Part shown: in pieces, positions 1 to 9,398 of the stretch
Position numbering within the stretch: position 1 is the first letter of the stretch
How the letters are laid out: every line of letters starts with the position of its first letter
Source of the DNA: an uncultured Clostridia bacterium
GTDB lineage: Bacteria; Bacillota; Clostridia; Oscillospirales; Acutalibacteraceae
Assembly (NCBI GenBank): GCA_937916195.1
Contig: CALFTO010000008.1
Span: 14,220 to 78,219 of the forward strand
DNA: 64,000 bases
Reading direction: 5' to 3'
The notes under the pieces: model-generated
The model's input: the letters and a program-made list of their open reading frames with translations, nothing else
Databases searched by the model: none
What the model was told of the DNA's origin: nothing
Program-made: the position numbers and the translations under genes

Positions 1-1
1 A

Positions 2-745
2 ACTCTTTACGAAAAAATTAATGAAATAGTCAAAGGCGCTGAAAATCTTGCGACTGATTATGAAAAAGAACTCTATTTTCACGATTGTGTTTGTGATTTA
101 ACCGTTTATAATGAAGAAACTTTCGGTGAAATGGGCGATACCGCTTATAGTGCCCTGATTGATGGCGAAGCTATTTGCGAGGGCTATTCCCGCGCAATGC
201 AATTGCTTCTTGACAAAGTGGGAATTTCAAACTATCTTGTAGTCGGTGATGGAGTTAATGAAGATGGCACAGAGGCTCATATGTGGAATATCGTTAAAAT
301 CGACGGTAAAAACTACCACCTTGATGCTACTTGGAATGACACCGGCGCAGAAAACAATATAGGTTATTTATATTTTAATGTGAATGATGAATTTATTTCA
401 CGTGACCATATAAATCTTGTGCCTGAGAATAACAATTGCGATAGTATGGAAGCAAATTATTTTGTAGTTAACAATTTATATGTAGAAAGCTTTAAAAACT
501 ACGATGAATTAGTTTCTCCTGTAGCAATAGAGCTTCAAAAAGGTGACAATATAGTCGAAATTCTTTTTGCAAATGAAACCCAGTTAGCCAAGGCAATGAA
601 AACCCTTGAAAATAATAATTATGCGTTCTTTGACTTTGTAGGTGATGCCGTTAAAAAGAGTGGCAAAGATTTGCAAAAGAACGAAATAGAATACTATACA
701 ATTGATGAGTGTAATTATTTATGTTTAATATTTAAAGAAGGTTGA
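2..745 (+). CDS. Transglutaminase-like domain protein, 5'-truncated by the window edge
   Basis: The frame is open to the left edge, so the true start lies outside; an internal ATG at 131 is not a credible start because conserved-looking sequence continues upstream of it. The Cys-His-Asp triad of the transglutaminase/protease-like fold is visible in order: Cys in [12 protein letters not shown], His in [10 protein letters not shown], Asp in YHLDATWND. Bacterial members of this family are usually secreted or surface proteins of unknown substrate, often proteases or amidases rather than true transglutaminases. The roughly 110 residues after the triad match nothing I know. It ends 4 bp before folE, but its function looks unrelated to folate. 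Confidence 0.8.
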   Translation, partial: TLYEKINEIVKGAENLATDYEKELYFHDCVCDLTVYNEETFGEMGDTAYSALIDGEAICEGYSRAMQLLLDKVGISNYLVVGDGVNEDGTEAHMWNIVKIDGKNYHLDATWNDTGAENNIGYLYFNVNDEFISRDHINLVPENNNCDSMEANYFVVNNLYVESFKNYDELVSPVAIELQKGDNIVEILFANETQLAKAMKTLENNNYAFFDFVGDAVKKSGKDLQKNEIEYYTIDECNYLCLIFKEG

Positions 746-749
746 TAAA

Positions 750-1313
750 ATGGATAAAGAAAGAATTGAGCGTGCCTTTCGTGAAATTTTAATAGCAATC
801 GGTGAAGACCCCGACCGTGAGGGTTTGGTTGAAACACCAAAACGTGTTGCAAATATGTATGAAGAGATTTTTTCGGGTCTTACCGAAAATCCTGAAAAAC
901 ATCTTAAAATGTTCCGCGAGGGTCAAAGCGACGAAATCGTAATAGTTCGTGATATCCCAATGTATTCAATGTGTGAGCATCATTTCTTGCCATTTGTGGG
1001 CAAGGCTCATATTGCGTATATTCCCAACGATGATGGGCTTGTGATTGGTCTTTCAAAGCTTGCAAGAATTGTTAACAGCTATGCCCGCCGTCCACAGCTT
1101 CAAGAAAGACTTACTGCACAGATTGCAGACTTTATTCAAAAAGAAATGAACCCCAAGGGTGTTGCAGTTGTTATTGAAGCAGAGCATCTTTGTATGACTA
1201 TGCGTGGAATAAGAGCGGCAGGCTCACAAACACAGACATCTGCACTTCGCGGAACTATAAGAAAGGATGCCCGCACAAGAGCCGAGGTTATGACTCTTTT
1301 GGGTTCAAAATGA
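750..1313 (+). CDS. folE: GTP cyclohydrolase I
   Basis: This cytosolic enzyme converts GTP to 7,8-dihydroneopterin triphosphate, the first step of tetrahydrofolate synthesis. The 187-residue length is typical. The zinc and catalytic signatures are present: [10 protein letters not shown] with Cys and two His, and HLCMTMRG with the second zinc Cys. GLSKLARIV and QERLT are also characteristic. An AAGGTTGATAAA segment 5' of the ATG serves as ribosome binding site. It is the first of four folate genes; its stop codon overlaps the folP start (ATGA), implying translational coupling. Dihydrofolate reductase and folylpolyglutamate synthase are not in the window. Confidence 0.96.
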   Translation: MDKERIERAFREILIAIGEDPDREGLVETPKRVANMYEEIFSGLTENPEKHLKMFREGQSDEIVIVRDIPMYSMCEHHFLPFVGKAHIAYIPNDDGLVIGLSKLARIVNSYARRPQLQERLTAQIADFIQKEMNPKGVAVVIEAEHLCMTMRGIRAAGSQTQTSALRGTIRKDARTRAEVMTLLGSK

Positions 1314-2137
1314 TGTTTTCAGCTAAGAATTTCACTTTTACTCTTGGGGAAAAGACTTATATAATGGGCATTCTCAATGTAACTACGGATTCGTTTTTTG
1401 ACGGTGGATTATATAATTCTCCCGAAAAAGCGCTGGCGCACGCAAAAGAAATGCTCAATGACGGTGCACATATAATTGATATCGGTGCACAGTCAACTCG
1501 CCCAGGGTGTATTCAGCTTTCAGCAAACGAAGAACTTGAAATAATTAAGAATTACCTTCCAATGCTTTATAACGAAACAAATGCGGTCATTTCTGTTGAT
1601 ACTTTTTATCCCGAAGTAGCAGAATACGCACTTCAAAACGGCGCATCAATAATCAATGATGTTAGTGGCATTTTCAATGAAGCAATGGCACGGCTTGTCC
1701 GCGAGTATAACTGCGGTTGGGTGATTATGCACACAGGCGGTGGCGATGCACAAACAGTACCCGAATACAAAAATTCTGTAACAGAAGATGTTGTTTCATT
1801 TTTCAACGAAACTCTTGAAAAATGTGAAGAATTCGGTATTTCTAAAAAGCAGATTATGCTCGATATGGGTATTGGCTTTGGCAAAACTTATGAGCAGAAT
1901 ATTGAACTAATTAAGAATATAAATAAGCTTAAAATTAATGATGTTGCTCTGCTTACTGCGCTCTCATCAAAACGAGTTGTTGCAACTGCGACAAATACCG
2001 ACGGTTATGACAGGGTTTATGGCACAATCGCTGCAGATGTTCTGGCAATTGCTGGTGGTACAGACTTTATAAGAGTTCATAATGTAAAAGAAAACGCATT
2101 GGCGGCAAAAATGGCTGATGCGATTATCAGAGGTTAA
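1310..2137 (+). CDS. folP: Dihydropteroate synthase
   Basis: Condenses 6-hydroxymethyl-dihydropterin pyrophosphate with p-aminobenzoate; the target of sulfonamides. The TIM-barrel signatures are present: [15 protein letters not shown] near the N-terminus (the usual Pro of the NVTPDSF motif is Thr here), [11 protein letters not shown] for the pABA/sulfonamide loop, and [13 protein letters not shown] near the end. The frame is open further upstream inside folE, but the start is placed at the ATG at 1310, which overlaps the folE stop (ATGA) and gives 275 residues, the normal family size. A second ATG follows at once at 1313. Confidence 0.94.
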   Translation: MMFSAKNFTFTLGEKTYIMGILNVTTDSFFDGGLYNSPEKALAHAKEMLNDGAHIIDIGAQSTRPGCIQLSANEELEIIKNYLPMLYNETNAVISVDTFYPEVAEYALQNGASIINDVSGIFNEAMARLVREYNCGWVIMHTGGGDAQTVPEYKNSVTEDVVSFFNETLEKCEEFGISKKQIMLDMGIGFGKTYEQNIELIKNINKLKINDVALLTALSSKRVVATATNTDGYDRVYGTIAADVLAIAGGTDFIRVHNVKENALAAKMADAIIRG

Positions 2138-2138
2138 T

Positions 2139-2501
2139 ATGGATAAAATTATTGTTAAGGATTTAAAACTTTTCTGCTATCATGGGGTTAACCCTGAAGA
2201 AAAAGTTGACGGTCAGAATTTTATATTTGATATTGAAGCTGGCGTTGATTTGACAACTCCTTGTGTAACTGATAATGTTGACGATACGGTTAGTTATGCA
2301 AAAATCATTAAAGCTGTTCGTAGAGTGGCACAAAGCGAAAAGAATGACTTGCTTGAAAGGGTAGCACAGAGGGTTGCTGATGCGCTTTTTGAAGAATTCG
2401 ATAAAATCAATACCGTTAAAATTCTTCTTAAAAAGCCTGAAGCACCAATTAAAGCAGATTTTTCATATGTGGCGGTTGAAATTGAGAGGTCAAGAGTATG
2501 A
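2139..2501 (+). CDS. folB: Dihydroneopterin aldolase
   Basis: Cleaves 7,8-dihydroneopterin to 6-hydroxymethyl-dihydropterin and glycolaldehyde. The 120-residue protein has the typical opening MDKIIVKDLKLFCYHGVNPE, with Tyr-His-Gly in the active site, and a late lysine-containing segment (ILLKKPEAPI). An in-frame ATG at 2118 would lie inside folP and lacks a binding site. The ATG at 2139 follows AGAGG at 2129-2133 and begins at the conserved family N-terminus, so it was chosen. It lies directly after the folP stop and overlaps folK by 4 bp. Confidence 0.94.
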   Translation: MDKIIVKDLKLFCYHGVNPEEKVDGQNFIFDIEAGVDLTTPCVTDNVDDTVSYAKIIKAVRRVAQSEKNDLLERVAQRVADALFEEFDKINTVKILLKKPEAPIKADFSYVAVEIERSRV

Positions 2502-2980
2502 AGGCGTATCTTGGAATAGGCACAAATATCGGCGATAAACTTCAAAATCTTCAAGATGCTATTTCAGCCTTAAATCTTTTACCGCTTACTAAGGTTATCG
2601 ATTGCTCAAATGTCTATGAAACAGACCCCGTAGGATATGCTAATCAAGATGATTTTTTGAACATCGTTGTTGAGGTTGAAACAGAGCTTAACTCCGATAA
2701 TCTTCTTGGGGCTGCTTTGGGCATTGAAGCAGGGCTTGGCAGAGTGCGAACAATCAAAAACGGTCCTCGTATAATTGACATTGATTTGCTTTTATATGGA
2801 AACGAAGTGAAAAATACAGAAACACTTATTCTTCCACATCCTCGAATGATGGAGCGTGATTTCGTTTTAAAACCGTTACTTGATTTGAATTTTGACGGTA
2901 TTTTAGACAGAAAAACAGTTGAAGATGCACTCACAAACAGCGGAGTGCGTTTTTACTGCAAAAAGGATAAATTAATATAA
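2498..2980 (+). CDS. folK: 6-hydroxymethyl-7,8-dihydropterin pyrophosphokinase (HPPK)
   Basis: Transfers pyrophosphate from ATP to 6-hydroxymethyl-dihydropterin, giving the FolP substrate. Family motifs seen in the 160 residues are IGTNIGDKLQNL at the N-terminus, YETDPVGYANQDDFLNIV, the metal/ATP signature GPRIIDIDLLLYG, and HPRMMERDFVLKPLLDL. The start overlaps the folB stop (ATGA), so folE, folP, folB and folK form one tightly coupled unit. The overlaps suggest stoichiometric expression. The next gene begins 22 bp downstream and may be co-transcribed up to the terminator near 3880. Confidence 0.95.
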   Translation: MKAYLGIGTNIGDKLQNLQDAISALNLLPLTKVIDCSNVYETDPVGYANQDDFLNIVVEVETELNSDNLLGAALGIEAGLGRVRTIKNGPRIIDIDLLLYGNEVKNTETLILPHPRMMERDFVLKPLLDLNFDGILDRKTVEDALTNSGVRFYCKKDKLI

Positions 2981-3002
2981 TATCAGCGTTTTTGGGTGGT
3001 TT

Positions 3003-3878
3003 ATGAATTACATAATAATGGATTTAGAGTGGAACAATTCTTATATGAAATCCGCTGAAAAATTTATAAATGAAATAATTGAAATTGGTGCGGTGAAACT
3101 CGACGAAGAACGTAATACTGTTGATAGCTTTTCAGAACTTATTAAGCCCGTAGTTTCAAAAAAGCTTCGTTCAAGAATAAAAAATCTTACTCATATTACA
3201 AATGAAGATGTTCGTCACGGCAGACCTTTTAAGGAGGTTATTGAAGATTTCAAAAAATGGGTAGGGGATGACGCCTTAATTATGACTTGGGGCGACACTG
3301 ATATAAGAACTCTGCAAACAAATTTTAAATATTTTCTTAACAAAAAGAATATTGAATTTATTACAAAGTACGCTGATTTGCAGAAGTTTTGTCAGTGTTT
3401 TATAAATATGGAGAATGTTCAGCAGGCAGGTCTTTCTTATGCGGCTGAGTGTCTTGAAATCGACCCCGAGAAATATCCTCATCACAGAGCACTTGACGAT
3501 AGCTTGCTCAGTGCTGAATGCTTTAAAAAGGTGTTTGATGCCGATAAATTGACCCAATTTATTAAAGTTTGTGATAATGATTTTTATGCAAGGCTCGATT
3601 TTAAGCCATATGTAATTAAAGATAAAAACGACCCGTTGATTGATAAAAACCTCTTTAATTGCTATTGTGACATTTGTGGCGGTAAGGTTGAAACAAAAAA
3701 GAAATGGAAATTTATGAATCAATCCTTCCGCGGAGTATTCTTCTGCCCTAATTGTAATCGAGAATTCAGAGTAAATCTTCGCGTTAAAAAGTTTTATGAC
3801 AGACTTGACATCAAACGAAATTACAGCGAAATTATTCATACAAAAGAAAATGACGATAAAAAAGAACCGACAGCTTAA
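3003..3878 (+). CDS. DEDDh 3'-5' exonuclease with C-terminal zinc ribbon
   Basis: The N-terminal ~185 residues form a DnaQ/KapD-type exonuclease: MDLEWNN (Asp7, Glu9), an Asp in WGDTDIRTL, and HHRALDDSLLSAECF with the catalytic His and last Asp. This family degrades single-stranded DNA or RNA ends using two metal ions; the substrate here is unknown. The C-terminal part has two paired-cysteine knuckles, CDIC and CPNC, about 30 residues apart, consistent with a zinc ribbon. The ORF follows folK by 22 bp and ends inside a terminator hairpin. A role in folate metabolism is unlikely; co-location is probably incidental. Confidence 0.82.
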   Translation: MNYIIMDLEWNNSYMKSAEKFINEIIEIGAVKLDEERNTVDSFSELIKPVVSKKLRSRIKNLTHITNEDVRHGRPFKEVIEDFKKWVGDDALIMTWGDTDIRTLQTNFKYFLNKKNIEFITKYADLQKFCQCFINMENVQQAGLSYAAECLEIDPEKYPHHRALDDSLLSAECFKKVFDADKLTQFIKVCDNDFYARLDFKPYVIKDKNDPLIDKNLFNCYCDICGGKVETKKKWKFMNQSFRGVFFCPNCNREFRVNLRVKKFYDRLDIKRNYSEIIHTKENDDKKEPTA

Positions 3879-3900
3879 TTGCTATCGGTTCTTCGCTTTT
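3862..3900. terminator. Bidirectional intrinsic terminator between the exonuclease gene and serA
   Basis: Inverted arms AAGAACCGA (3862-3870) and TCGGTTCTT (3885-3893) flank a 14-base loop that contains the exonuclease stop codon. A T-rich run follows on the plus strand and an A-rich run precedes it, so it can serve both convergent genes. Confidence 0.8.
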
Positions 3901-3907
3901 ATTGTGA

Positions 3908-5071
3908 TTATTTTAAAACTCTTATTCTGATAATTCCGCTAATTTTCTTAAGTGCTTCAATGGCTTCGGGTGAGGGCTCTGTGTCGGTCTCAACAATTGT
4001 GTAAGCATATTCGCCCTTTGATTTGTTTACCATATTGTCAATGTTAACATCCTCATTTGCGAAAGCAGATGTAATCTTGCTTACAATACCTGAAATGTTC
4101 TTGTGAGCGATTGTAAGTCTGTGCTTGTCGCTTGCGGGTAATGAAATTGCGGGGAAGTTGACAGAGTTCACGATATTTCCGTTTTCAAGGAAATCAGCAA
4201 CCTGGTCTACCGCCATAATTGCACAGTTGTCTTCTGATTCGGGTGTTGATGCACCAAGGTGGGGGATTGCAATAACGCCGGGCGCACCAATTACAGCATC
4301 ATTTGGAAAATCAGTTACATAAGCCGCAACCTTACCGTTTTGCAAAGCTTCAAGAATATCGTTTGTATCAACAAGCTCGCCACGTGCAAAGTTAAGAATA
4401 CGAACTGCATCCTTCATTTGAGTAATTGTGTCTTTATTTACAAGACCTCTTGTACCGTCGTTGAGCGGAACGTGAAGAGAAATATAATCTGAATTTGTAA
4501 TAATTTCGTTTAAATCATCTGTAAATTTAACGTGATGATTAAGATTGATACTCTGCTTAACTGAAAGGTAGGGGTCATAGCCAATAACTTTCATACCAAG
4601 AGCCGCCGCGGTGTTAGCAACGAGAATACCGATTGCACCCAAGCCTACAACACCTAAGGTTTTGCCAAGAATTTCGGGTCCTGCAAAAGCACTCTTGCCT
4701 TTTTCTACATCCTTGGGTACTGTGTCACCGTTACCCTTAAGTGTCTTTGCCCATTCAATTGCGGGAATAACCTTTCTTGATGCGAGAAGAAGTCCTGCGA
4801 TTACAAGCTCTTTAACTGCATTTGCGTTTGCGCCGGGAGTGTTGAACACAACAACTCCGTCTTCGCTACATTTATCAACAGGAATATTGTTAACGCCTGC
4901 GCCTGCACGAGCAATTGCGATAGTATTTTCATTCAAAACCATATCGTGCATTGATGCTGAACGCACAAGAATTGCATCGGGTGCTTCTGTATTTGCAGAG
5001 TAGTTGTATTTATCACTGAAACGGCAAAGTCCGGTTTCAGAAATCTTGTTGAGTGTAAGTATATTGTACAT
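3908..5071 (-). CDS. serA: D-3-phosphoglycerate dehydrogenase with C-terminal ACT domain
   Basis: Oxidises 3-phosphoglycerate to 3-phosphohydroxypyruvate, the first step of serine synthesis. The 387 residues contain the Rossmann motif VVGLGAIGILVA, the substrate Arg in LNFARGELVD and the catalytic His in IPHLGASTPESE. The last ~75 residues, from LTIAHKNISGIV, are an ACT domain, so serine feedback control is likely. It is the short form without the intervening substrate-binding domain. It lies 20 bp downstream of serC on the same strand, with GGGG upstream of the ATG. Confidence 0.94.
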   Translation of the reverse strand: MYNILTLNKISETGLCRFSDKYNYSANTEAPDAILVRSASMHDMVLNENTIAIARAGAGVNNIPVDKCSEDGVVVFNTPGANANAVKELVIAGLLLASRKVIPAIEWAKTLKGNGDTVPKDVEKGKSAFAGPEILGKTLGVVGLGAIGILVANTAAALGMKVIGYDPYLSVKQSINLNHHVKFTDDLNEIITNSDYISLHVPLNDGTRGLVNKDTITQMKDAVRILNFARGELVDTNDILEALQNGKVAAYVTDFPNDAVIGAPGVIAIPHLGASTPESEDNCAIMAVDQVADFLENGNIVNSVNFPAISLPASDKHRLTIAHKNISGIVSKITSAFANEDVNIDNMVNKSKGEYAYTIVETDTEPSPEAIEALKKISGIIRIRVLK

Positions 5072-5091
5072 AATAATAGCCCCTTATTTCT

Positions 5092-6171
5092 TTAAGAATT
5101 TGCTTTTTCAAAGTCAGCCATGAATGCTACAAGCTTTTCAACGCCTTCAACGGGCATTGCGTTATAGATTGATGCTCTCATACCGCCAACAGTTCTGTGA
5201 CCTTTAAGGTTTACAAAGCCAGCTTCGGTTGCTTCTTTAATGAATTTAGCATTAAGCTCTTCGCTGTCTGTAACAAATGGAACATTCATAAGTGAACGGT
5301 CTTCAGGAACTACTGTTCCCTTGAACATCTTGCTGTTATCAAGAAAATCGTAAAGAATTTTTGCTTTCTTTTCATTTCTCTCTTTCATTGCTTCAAGTCC
5401 TCCCATTTCTTTAAGCCATTCAAGAACAAGCTTGCAGATGTAAATTGTGTAGCAGGGGGGAGTGTTGTAAAGAGAATCATTGTCAGCCATTGTTTTATAG
5501 TTGAGCATTGTGGGAGTGATGTCTCTTGCGTTTCCGAGCATATCCTCACGGATAATACAGATTGTAAGTCCTGCGGGTGCAACATTCTTCTGTGCACCGC
5601 CATAAACCATTGCAAACTTTGTAACATCAATAGGCTCTGAAAGGAAGCAAGATGAAATATCTGCAATAAGCGGAACATCTGTGTCGGGCAATTCGTGATA
5701 AACAGTACCGTAAATTGTATTGTTCATACAGATATAGAAATAGTCTGCATCCTTTGTGAATGTTGATTTGTCAAGCTTAGGGATATATGAGAATGTTTTG
5801 TCAGCAGAAGATGCCACAACATTGCATTCGCCGTATTTTTGAGCTTCCTGATAAGCTTTTTTTGCCCACTGACCTGTAATTACAAAGTCAGCCTTACCAT
5901 TTTTATTCATAAAGTTGAGGGGGATTGCTGCAAACTGTGTTGATGCACCACCCTGCAAGAAAAGAACCTTATAATTGTCCGGAATATTCATAAGCTCACG
6001 AAGAAGCTGTTCTGCACCTTTAATAATACTGTCATATACCTTTGAACGATGGCTCATTTCCATAACTGACTGACCGCTGCCCTCATAATCGAGCATTTCT
6101 GCCGCAGCCTTTTTAAGTACCTCTTCGGGAAGCATTGAGGGACCCGCTGAAAAATTGTAAACTCTTGCCAT
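5092..6171 (-). CDS. serC: Phosphoserine aminotransferase
   Basis: PLP enzyme that transaminates 3-phosphohydroxypyruvate to phosphoserine with glutamate, following SerA. Motifs seen: YNFSAGPSMLP at the N-terminus, GGASTQFAAIPLN, the Lys-containing YGGAQKNVAPAGLT (Schiff-base lysine), and GHRTVGGMRASIYNA at the C-terminus. The frame extends upstream to 6201, but the ATG at 6171 is preceded by GGAGGTC at 8-10 bp and starts at the conserved MARVYNFSAGP, giving 359 residues. serC precedes serA in one operon driven from 6238-6266. Phosphoserine phosphatase is not linked. Confidence 0.95.
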   Translation of the reverse strand: MARVYNFSAGPSMLPEEVLKKAAAEMLDYEGSGQSVMEMSHRSKVYDSIIKGAEQLLRELMNIPDNYKVLFLQGGASTQFAAIPLNFMNKNGKADFVITGQWAKKAYQEAQKYGECNVVASSADKTFSYIPKLDKSTFTKDADYFYICMNNTIYGTVYHELPDTDVPLIADISSCFLSEPIDVTKFAMVYGGAQKNVAPAGLTICIIREDMLGNARDITPTMLNYKTMADNDSLYNTPPCYTIYICKLVLEWLKEMGGLEAMKERNEKKAKILYDFLDNSKMFKGTVVPEDRSLMNVPFVTDSEELNAKFIKEATEAGFVNLKGHRTVGGMRASIYNAMPVEGVEKLVAFMADFEKANS

Positions 6172-6237
6172 AATAAAGACCTCCAAAAAATACTTTTTCA
6201 CAATCAGTATATGTGGTTTCGATTGCGTATTGACCGT

Positions 6238-6266
6238 ATTGTAGCAGAGAAATATCTAAATGTCAA
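6238..6266 (-). promoter_or_regulatory. Sigma-A type promoter for serC-serA
   Basis: On the minus strand, TTGACA (6266-6261) and TACAAT (6243-6238) are separated by 17 bp, ending 66 bp before the serC start. No T-box or other leader structure is evident in the short untranslated region. Confidence 0.75.
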
Positions 6267-6324
6267 CCACTTATTTAAAAAATTAACAAAGAAATTTAAT
6301 GAGTTAAATTAAAATCAGCAAAAG

Positions 6325-6345
6325 ATTGTTAAAAACATTAACAAT
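6325..6345. promoter_or_regulatory. Perfect inverted repeat between serC and lon, candidate operator
   Basis: ATTGTTAA and TTAACAAT (8-bp arms) are separated by 5 bases, 43 bp upstream of the lon -35 box. The half-sites look like clostridial Rex half-sites, but those normally have a 4-bp spacer, so the assignment is uncertain. It may act on either divergent promoter. Confidence 0.4.
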
Positions 6346-6388
6346 ACACACAAGAAAATCACTTTTTCAAAAAAATTAGCACAATTTC

Positions 6389-6417
6389 TTGCAGTAAAAA
6401 AGTTTTTATTATATAAT
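6389..6417 (+). promoter_or_regulatory. Sigma-A type promoter for lon
   Basis: TTGCAG (6389-6394) and TATAAT (6412-6417) are spaced 17 bp, 35 bp upstream of the lon ATG. No CIRCE (HrcA) or CtsR heptad site was found around it. Confidence 0.75.
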
Positions 6418-6452
6418 ATAAATTCAACAATAGGAGTGATATATTTAAATCT

Positions 6453-8804
6453 ATGGAAAATAGCAAAAACTTATTTAATGAATTCAATGAAAAATCCTTT
6501 TCAATGCCAATGGTGGCATTGAGAGGCCTTGTAATATTTCCCGAAATGACAATGCATTTTGACGTTGGCAGACAAAAATCAGTCCGTGCAATTCGCGCCG
6601 CAATGGAAAAGAAAACCAATGTTTTTCTTGCCGCGCAAATGGATGTCGAGTGCGATGACCCACGTTATGATGATTTGTATTCTGCAGGTGTAGTTTGTGA
6701 AATCAAGCAGGTGATGAAGCTTCCGGGCACTGACACATTGCGCGTGGTTGTTCATGGGCTTTATCGTGCAGAGCTTATTCACATTGCATCTGCTAATCCT
6801 TATCTTTCTGCAATTGTACATAAAATTGAAACTGAAAAGGTTGTTGCAGAAGATAAAATGTATGAAGAAGCACTTGTGCGCCGTCTGATAAGCACTTTTG
6901 AAGAATATGCTTACTTTCTTCCAAAGCTTCCGCCCGATATTATTGTGGGTGTTTCTGTTCGCAAAGAGGCATCAGAGATTACAGATTACATACTTTCAAA
7001 CATTCCTCTTGAGTATTCCTCAAAGCAATCCTTACTTGAAGAGCTTAACCCTTTAAAAAGAGCAGAGCGTCTTTGTGTAATTCTTACCCGTGAAATCGAG
7101 TTGCTTGCAATCGAAGAGGAAATCAATGAAAAAGTTCAGGAGCAAATGGAAGAAAATCAGCGTGATTATTATCTTCGTGAGCAGATTAAAGCTATTTCAG
7201 AAGAACTTAACGAGGGCGATGGTGCAATAAGCGAGGCTGAAAGCTATAAAGAAAAAATCAAGGCTATCGGTTTTTCTGAAGATACAGAGAAAAAGCTTCT
7301 TAAAGAGTGCGACCGTATGATGAAAATGCAGTCCTCAAGCCCTGAGTCTGCAGTAATCAGAAATTATCTTGATAAGGTTGTTTCTCTCCCTTGGAATGTG
7401 TTTACAGACGATAATCTCGATATTGAAAATGCAATGTCAATTCTTGACGAAGACCATTACGGACTTCGTGATGTAAAAGACAGAATTATCGAGTTTCTTG
7501 CAGTAAGAAAAATTAATCCCGATATTAAAGGTCAGATTATCTGTCTTGCAGGTCCTCCCGGTGTCGGCAAAACCTCGATTGCAAAGTCTTTAGCTCGTGC
7601 TATGGGCAGAAGCTATGCACGAATTTCATTGGGCGGTGTCCGTGACGAAGCAGATATAAGAGGCCACAGAAAAACTTATATCGGCTCAATGCCGGGTAGA
7701 ATTATAGAGGCTATTGAGAGTGCGAAAAGTTCAAATCCGCTTATTCTTCTTGATGAGGTGGATAAGCTTGGTTCTGACCATCGCGGTGACCCATCATCAG
7801 CACTTTTAGAGGTGCTTGACGGTGAACAGAATAACACCTTTGTTGACCATTATCTTGAAATTCCTTACGATTTGAGTCGAGTGCTTTTCATTACTACTGC
7901 CAACGATAAGAGCCGAATTCCTGCTCCGCTTCTTGATAGAATGGAAATTATTGATTTGCCCGGCTATACATACGAAGAAAAATTTAATATTGCTAAAAAA
8001 CATTTAGTGCCAAAGCAGATTAAAGCAAACGGACTTAAAAAGTCTAATGTAAAAATAACTGATAAGGCTCTCAAAGACATTATAAGCGGTTATACTAAAG
8101 AAGCAGGCGTGCGTGTGCTTGAGCGTACAATCGCATCAGTTCTTCGCAAAATCGCAGTTGAATATGCTAAGGGATATGACGGTAAGATTTCCGTAAAACC
8201 AAACGAGCTTGAAAAGCATTTAGGTCCTGTAAAATTTAAGCCTGACGATACAGTAAAAGAAAATCGCGTAGGTGTTGTTAACGGACTTGCATATACTTCT
8301 GTCGGTGGCTCAATGCTCACAGTTGAGGTTGCTGTAATGGATGGAACTGGTAAGCTTGAACTTACAGGCTCGCTCGGTGATGTGATTAAAGAGTCAGCAA
8401 AAGCAGCAGTAAGCTATATCCGTACAAATGCCGAAAAATACAGAATTGATAAAGATTTTTATCAGAATAAAGATATTCATATTCACTTCCCGGAGAGTGC
8501 AGTGCCCAAAGATGGTCCTTCAGCGGGTGTTACAATTTTCACTGCTCTTGTTTCAGCACTTTCTGGCTGTAAGGTCAGAGCAGACGTTGCAATGACTGGC
8601 GAAATTACAATCACAGGCAGAGTGCTCGCAATTGGTGGACTTCGCGAAAAAACAATGGCGGCATATATTGAAGGAATTAAAACCGTAATTGTGCCTGAGG
8701 CAAACAGAAGTGACCTTCAACAAATTGATGAAAAGGTAAAAGAAAAGCTGAATTTTGTGTTCGCCACAACAGGTGACGATGTGCTCAAAACAGCTTTGGT
8801 GTAA
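6453..8804 (+). CDS. lon: ATP-dependent protease La (Lon)
   Basis: Cytosolic AAA+ protease that degrades misfolded and regulatory proteins. The 783 residues show the N-terminal substrate domain (MPMVALRGLVIFPEM), a coiled middle with EQMEENQRDYYLREQIKAI, Walker A GPPGVGKTS, Walker B LILLDEVDKLG, and the S16 protease domain with catalytic Ser in PKDGPSAGVT and Lys in GGLREKTMAAY. GGAG lies 16 bp before the ATG, farther than usual, but no nearer in-frame start exists. The ysxC gene follows after 3 bp, an arrangement common in Bacillota. Confidence 0.97.
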   Translation: MENSKNLFNEFNEKSFSMPMVALRGLVIFPEMTMHFDVGRQKSVRAIRAAMEKKTNVFLAAQMDVECDDPRYDDLYSAGVVCEIKQVMKLPGTDTLRVVVHGLYRAELIHIASANPYLSAIVHKIETEKVVAEDKMYEEALVRRLISTFEEYAYFLPKLPPDIIVGVSVRKEASEITDYILSNIPLEYSSKQSLLEELNPLKRAERLCVILTREIELLAIEEEINEKVQEQMEENQRDYYLREQIKAISEELNEGDGAISEAESYKEKIKAIGFSEDTEKKLLKECDRMMKMQSSSPESAVIRNYLDKVVSLPWNVFTDDNLDIENAMSILDEDHYGLRDVKDRIIEFLAVRKINPDIKGQIICLAGPPGVGKTSIAKSLARAMGRSYARISLGGVRDEADIRGHRKTYIGSMPGRIIEAIESAKSSNPLILLDEVDKLGSDHRGDPSSALLEVLDGEQNNTFVDHYLEIPYDLSRVLFITTANDKSRIPAPLLDRMEIIDLPGYTYEEKFNIAKKHLVPKQIKANGLKKSNVKITDKALKDIISGYTKEAGVRVLERTIASVLRKIAVEYAKGYDGKISVKPNELEKHLGPVKFKPDDTVKENRVGVVNGLAYTSVGGSMLTVEVAVMDGTGKLELTGSLGDVIKESAKAAVSYIRTNAEKYRIDKDFYQNKDIHIHFPESAVPKDGPSAGVTIFTALVSALSGCKVRADVAMTGEITITGRVLAIGGLREKTMAAYIEGIKTVIVPEANRSDLQQIDEKVKEKLNFVFATTGDDVLKTALV

Positions 8805-8807
8805 ATT

Positions 8808-9395
8808 ATGAGATACGATAAAGCAGAATTCAAAGCAGCTTACGGCACATTCGGTCAGTTGCCCGAAAGCGATTTACCCGAAATTGCATTTGCAGGCCGT
8901 TCAAATGTGGGCAAAAGCTCACTTCTCAATAAACTTTTTCAGCGTAAAAGTTTGGCAAGAGTAAGTTCGGTCCCCGGCAAAACGATTACAATCAATTTTT
9001 ATGAGGCTGAAAATGTCAATTTTGTAGATTTGCCCGGTTACGGCTATGCAAAGGTGGCTAAAACTGAAAAACAGCGTTGGGCTGAAATGATGGAAGGATA
9101 TTTTAATTCCGACCGTAACATAAAACTCGTTGTTCAACTTGTTGATATGCGCCATCCGCCGACGAGGGACGATATAATGATGATGGAATTCCTGCAGGCT
9201 AACGGCTATGAATTTATTGTTGTTATGACAAAAGCGGACAAGCTTAAAAAGAAAAAAGAATACAACGAACGAATTGAGAATTCAAAAAATGAGATGAGCT
9301 TTGTGCCCGAAGACAGAATTATTCCGTTCTCATCTGAAACGGGTGCAGGACTTGATACATTAAAGAAATTCATTGAAGAGTATTTAGGAGAATGA
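8808..9395 (+). CDS. ysxC: Ribosome biogenesis GTPase YsxC/EngB
   Basis: Essential GTPase for late 50S ribosomal subunit assembly. The 195 residues carry all G motifs: G1 GRSNVGKSSLLN, G2 GKTITINFYE, G3 DLPGYGYAKV, G4 TKADK, and a G5-like SSETGAG. The start lies 3 bp after the lon stop, so translation is probably coupled to lon. Length is normal for the family. Confidence 0.95.
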   Translation: MRYDKAEFKAAYGTFGQLPESDLPEIAFAGRSNVGKSSLLNKLFQRKSLARVSSVPGKTITINFYEAENVNFVDLPGYGYAKVAKTEKQRWAEMMEGYFNSDRNIKLVVQLVDMRHPPTRDDIMMMEFLQANGYEFIVVMTKADKLKKKKEYNERIENSKNEMSFVPEDRIIPFSSETGAGLDTLKKFIEEYLGE

Positions 9396-9398
9396 AAA

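Noticed and set aside
3276..3839. Long antisense reading frame within the exonuclease gene
   Set aside because: Opposite-strand shadow of a gene with clear motifs; no ribosome site and no recognisable domain.
4611..5003. Plus-strand reading frame over serA
   Set aside because: Low-complexity shadow of a well supported minus-strand gene.
6325..6345. Canonical Rex operator
   Set aside because: The spacer is 5 bp rather than 4, so it is reported only as an inverted repeat.
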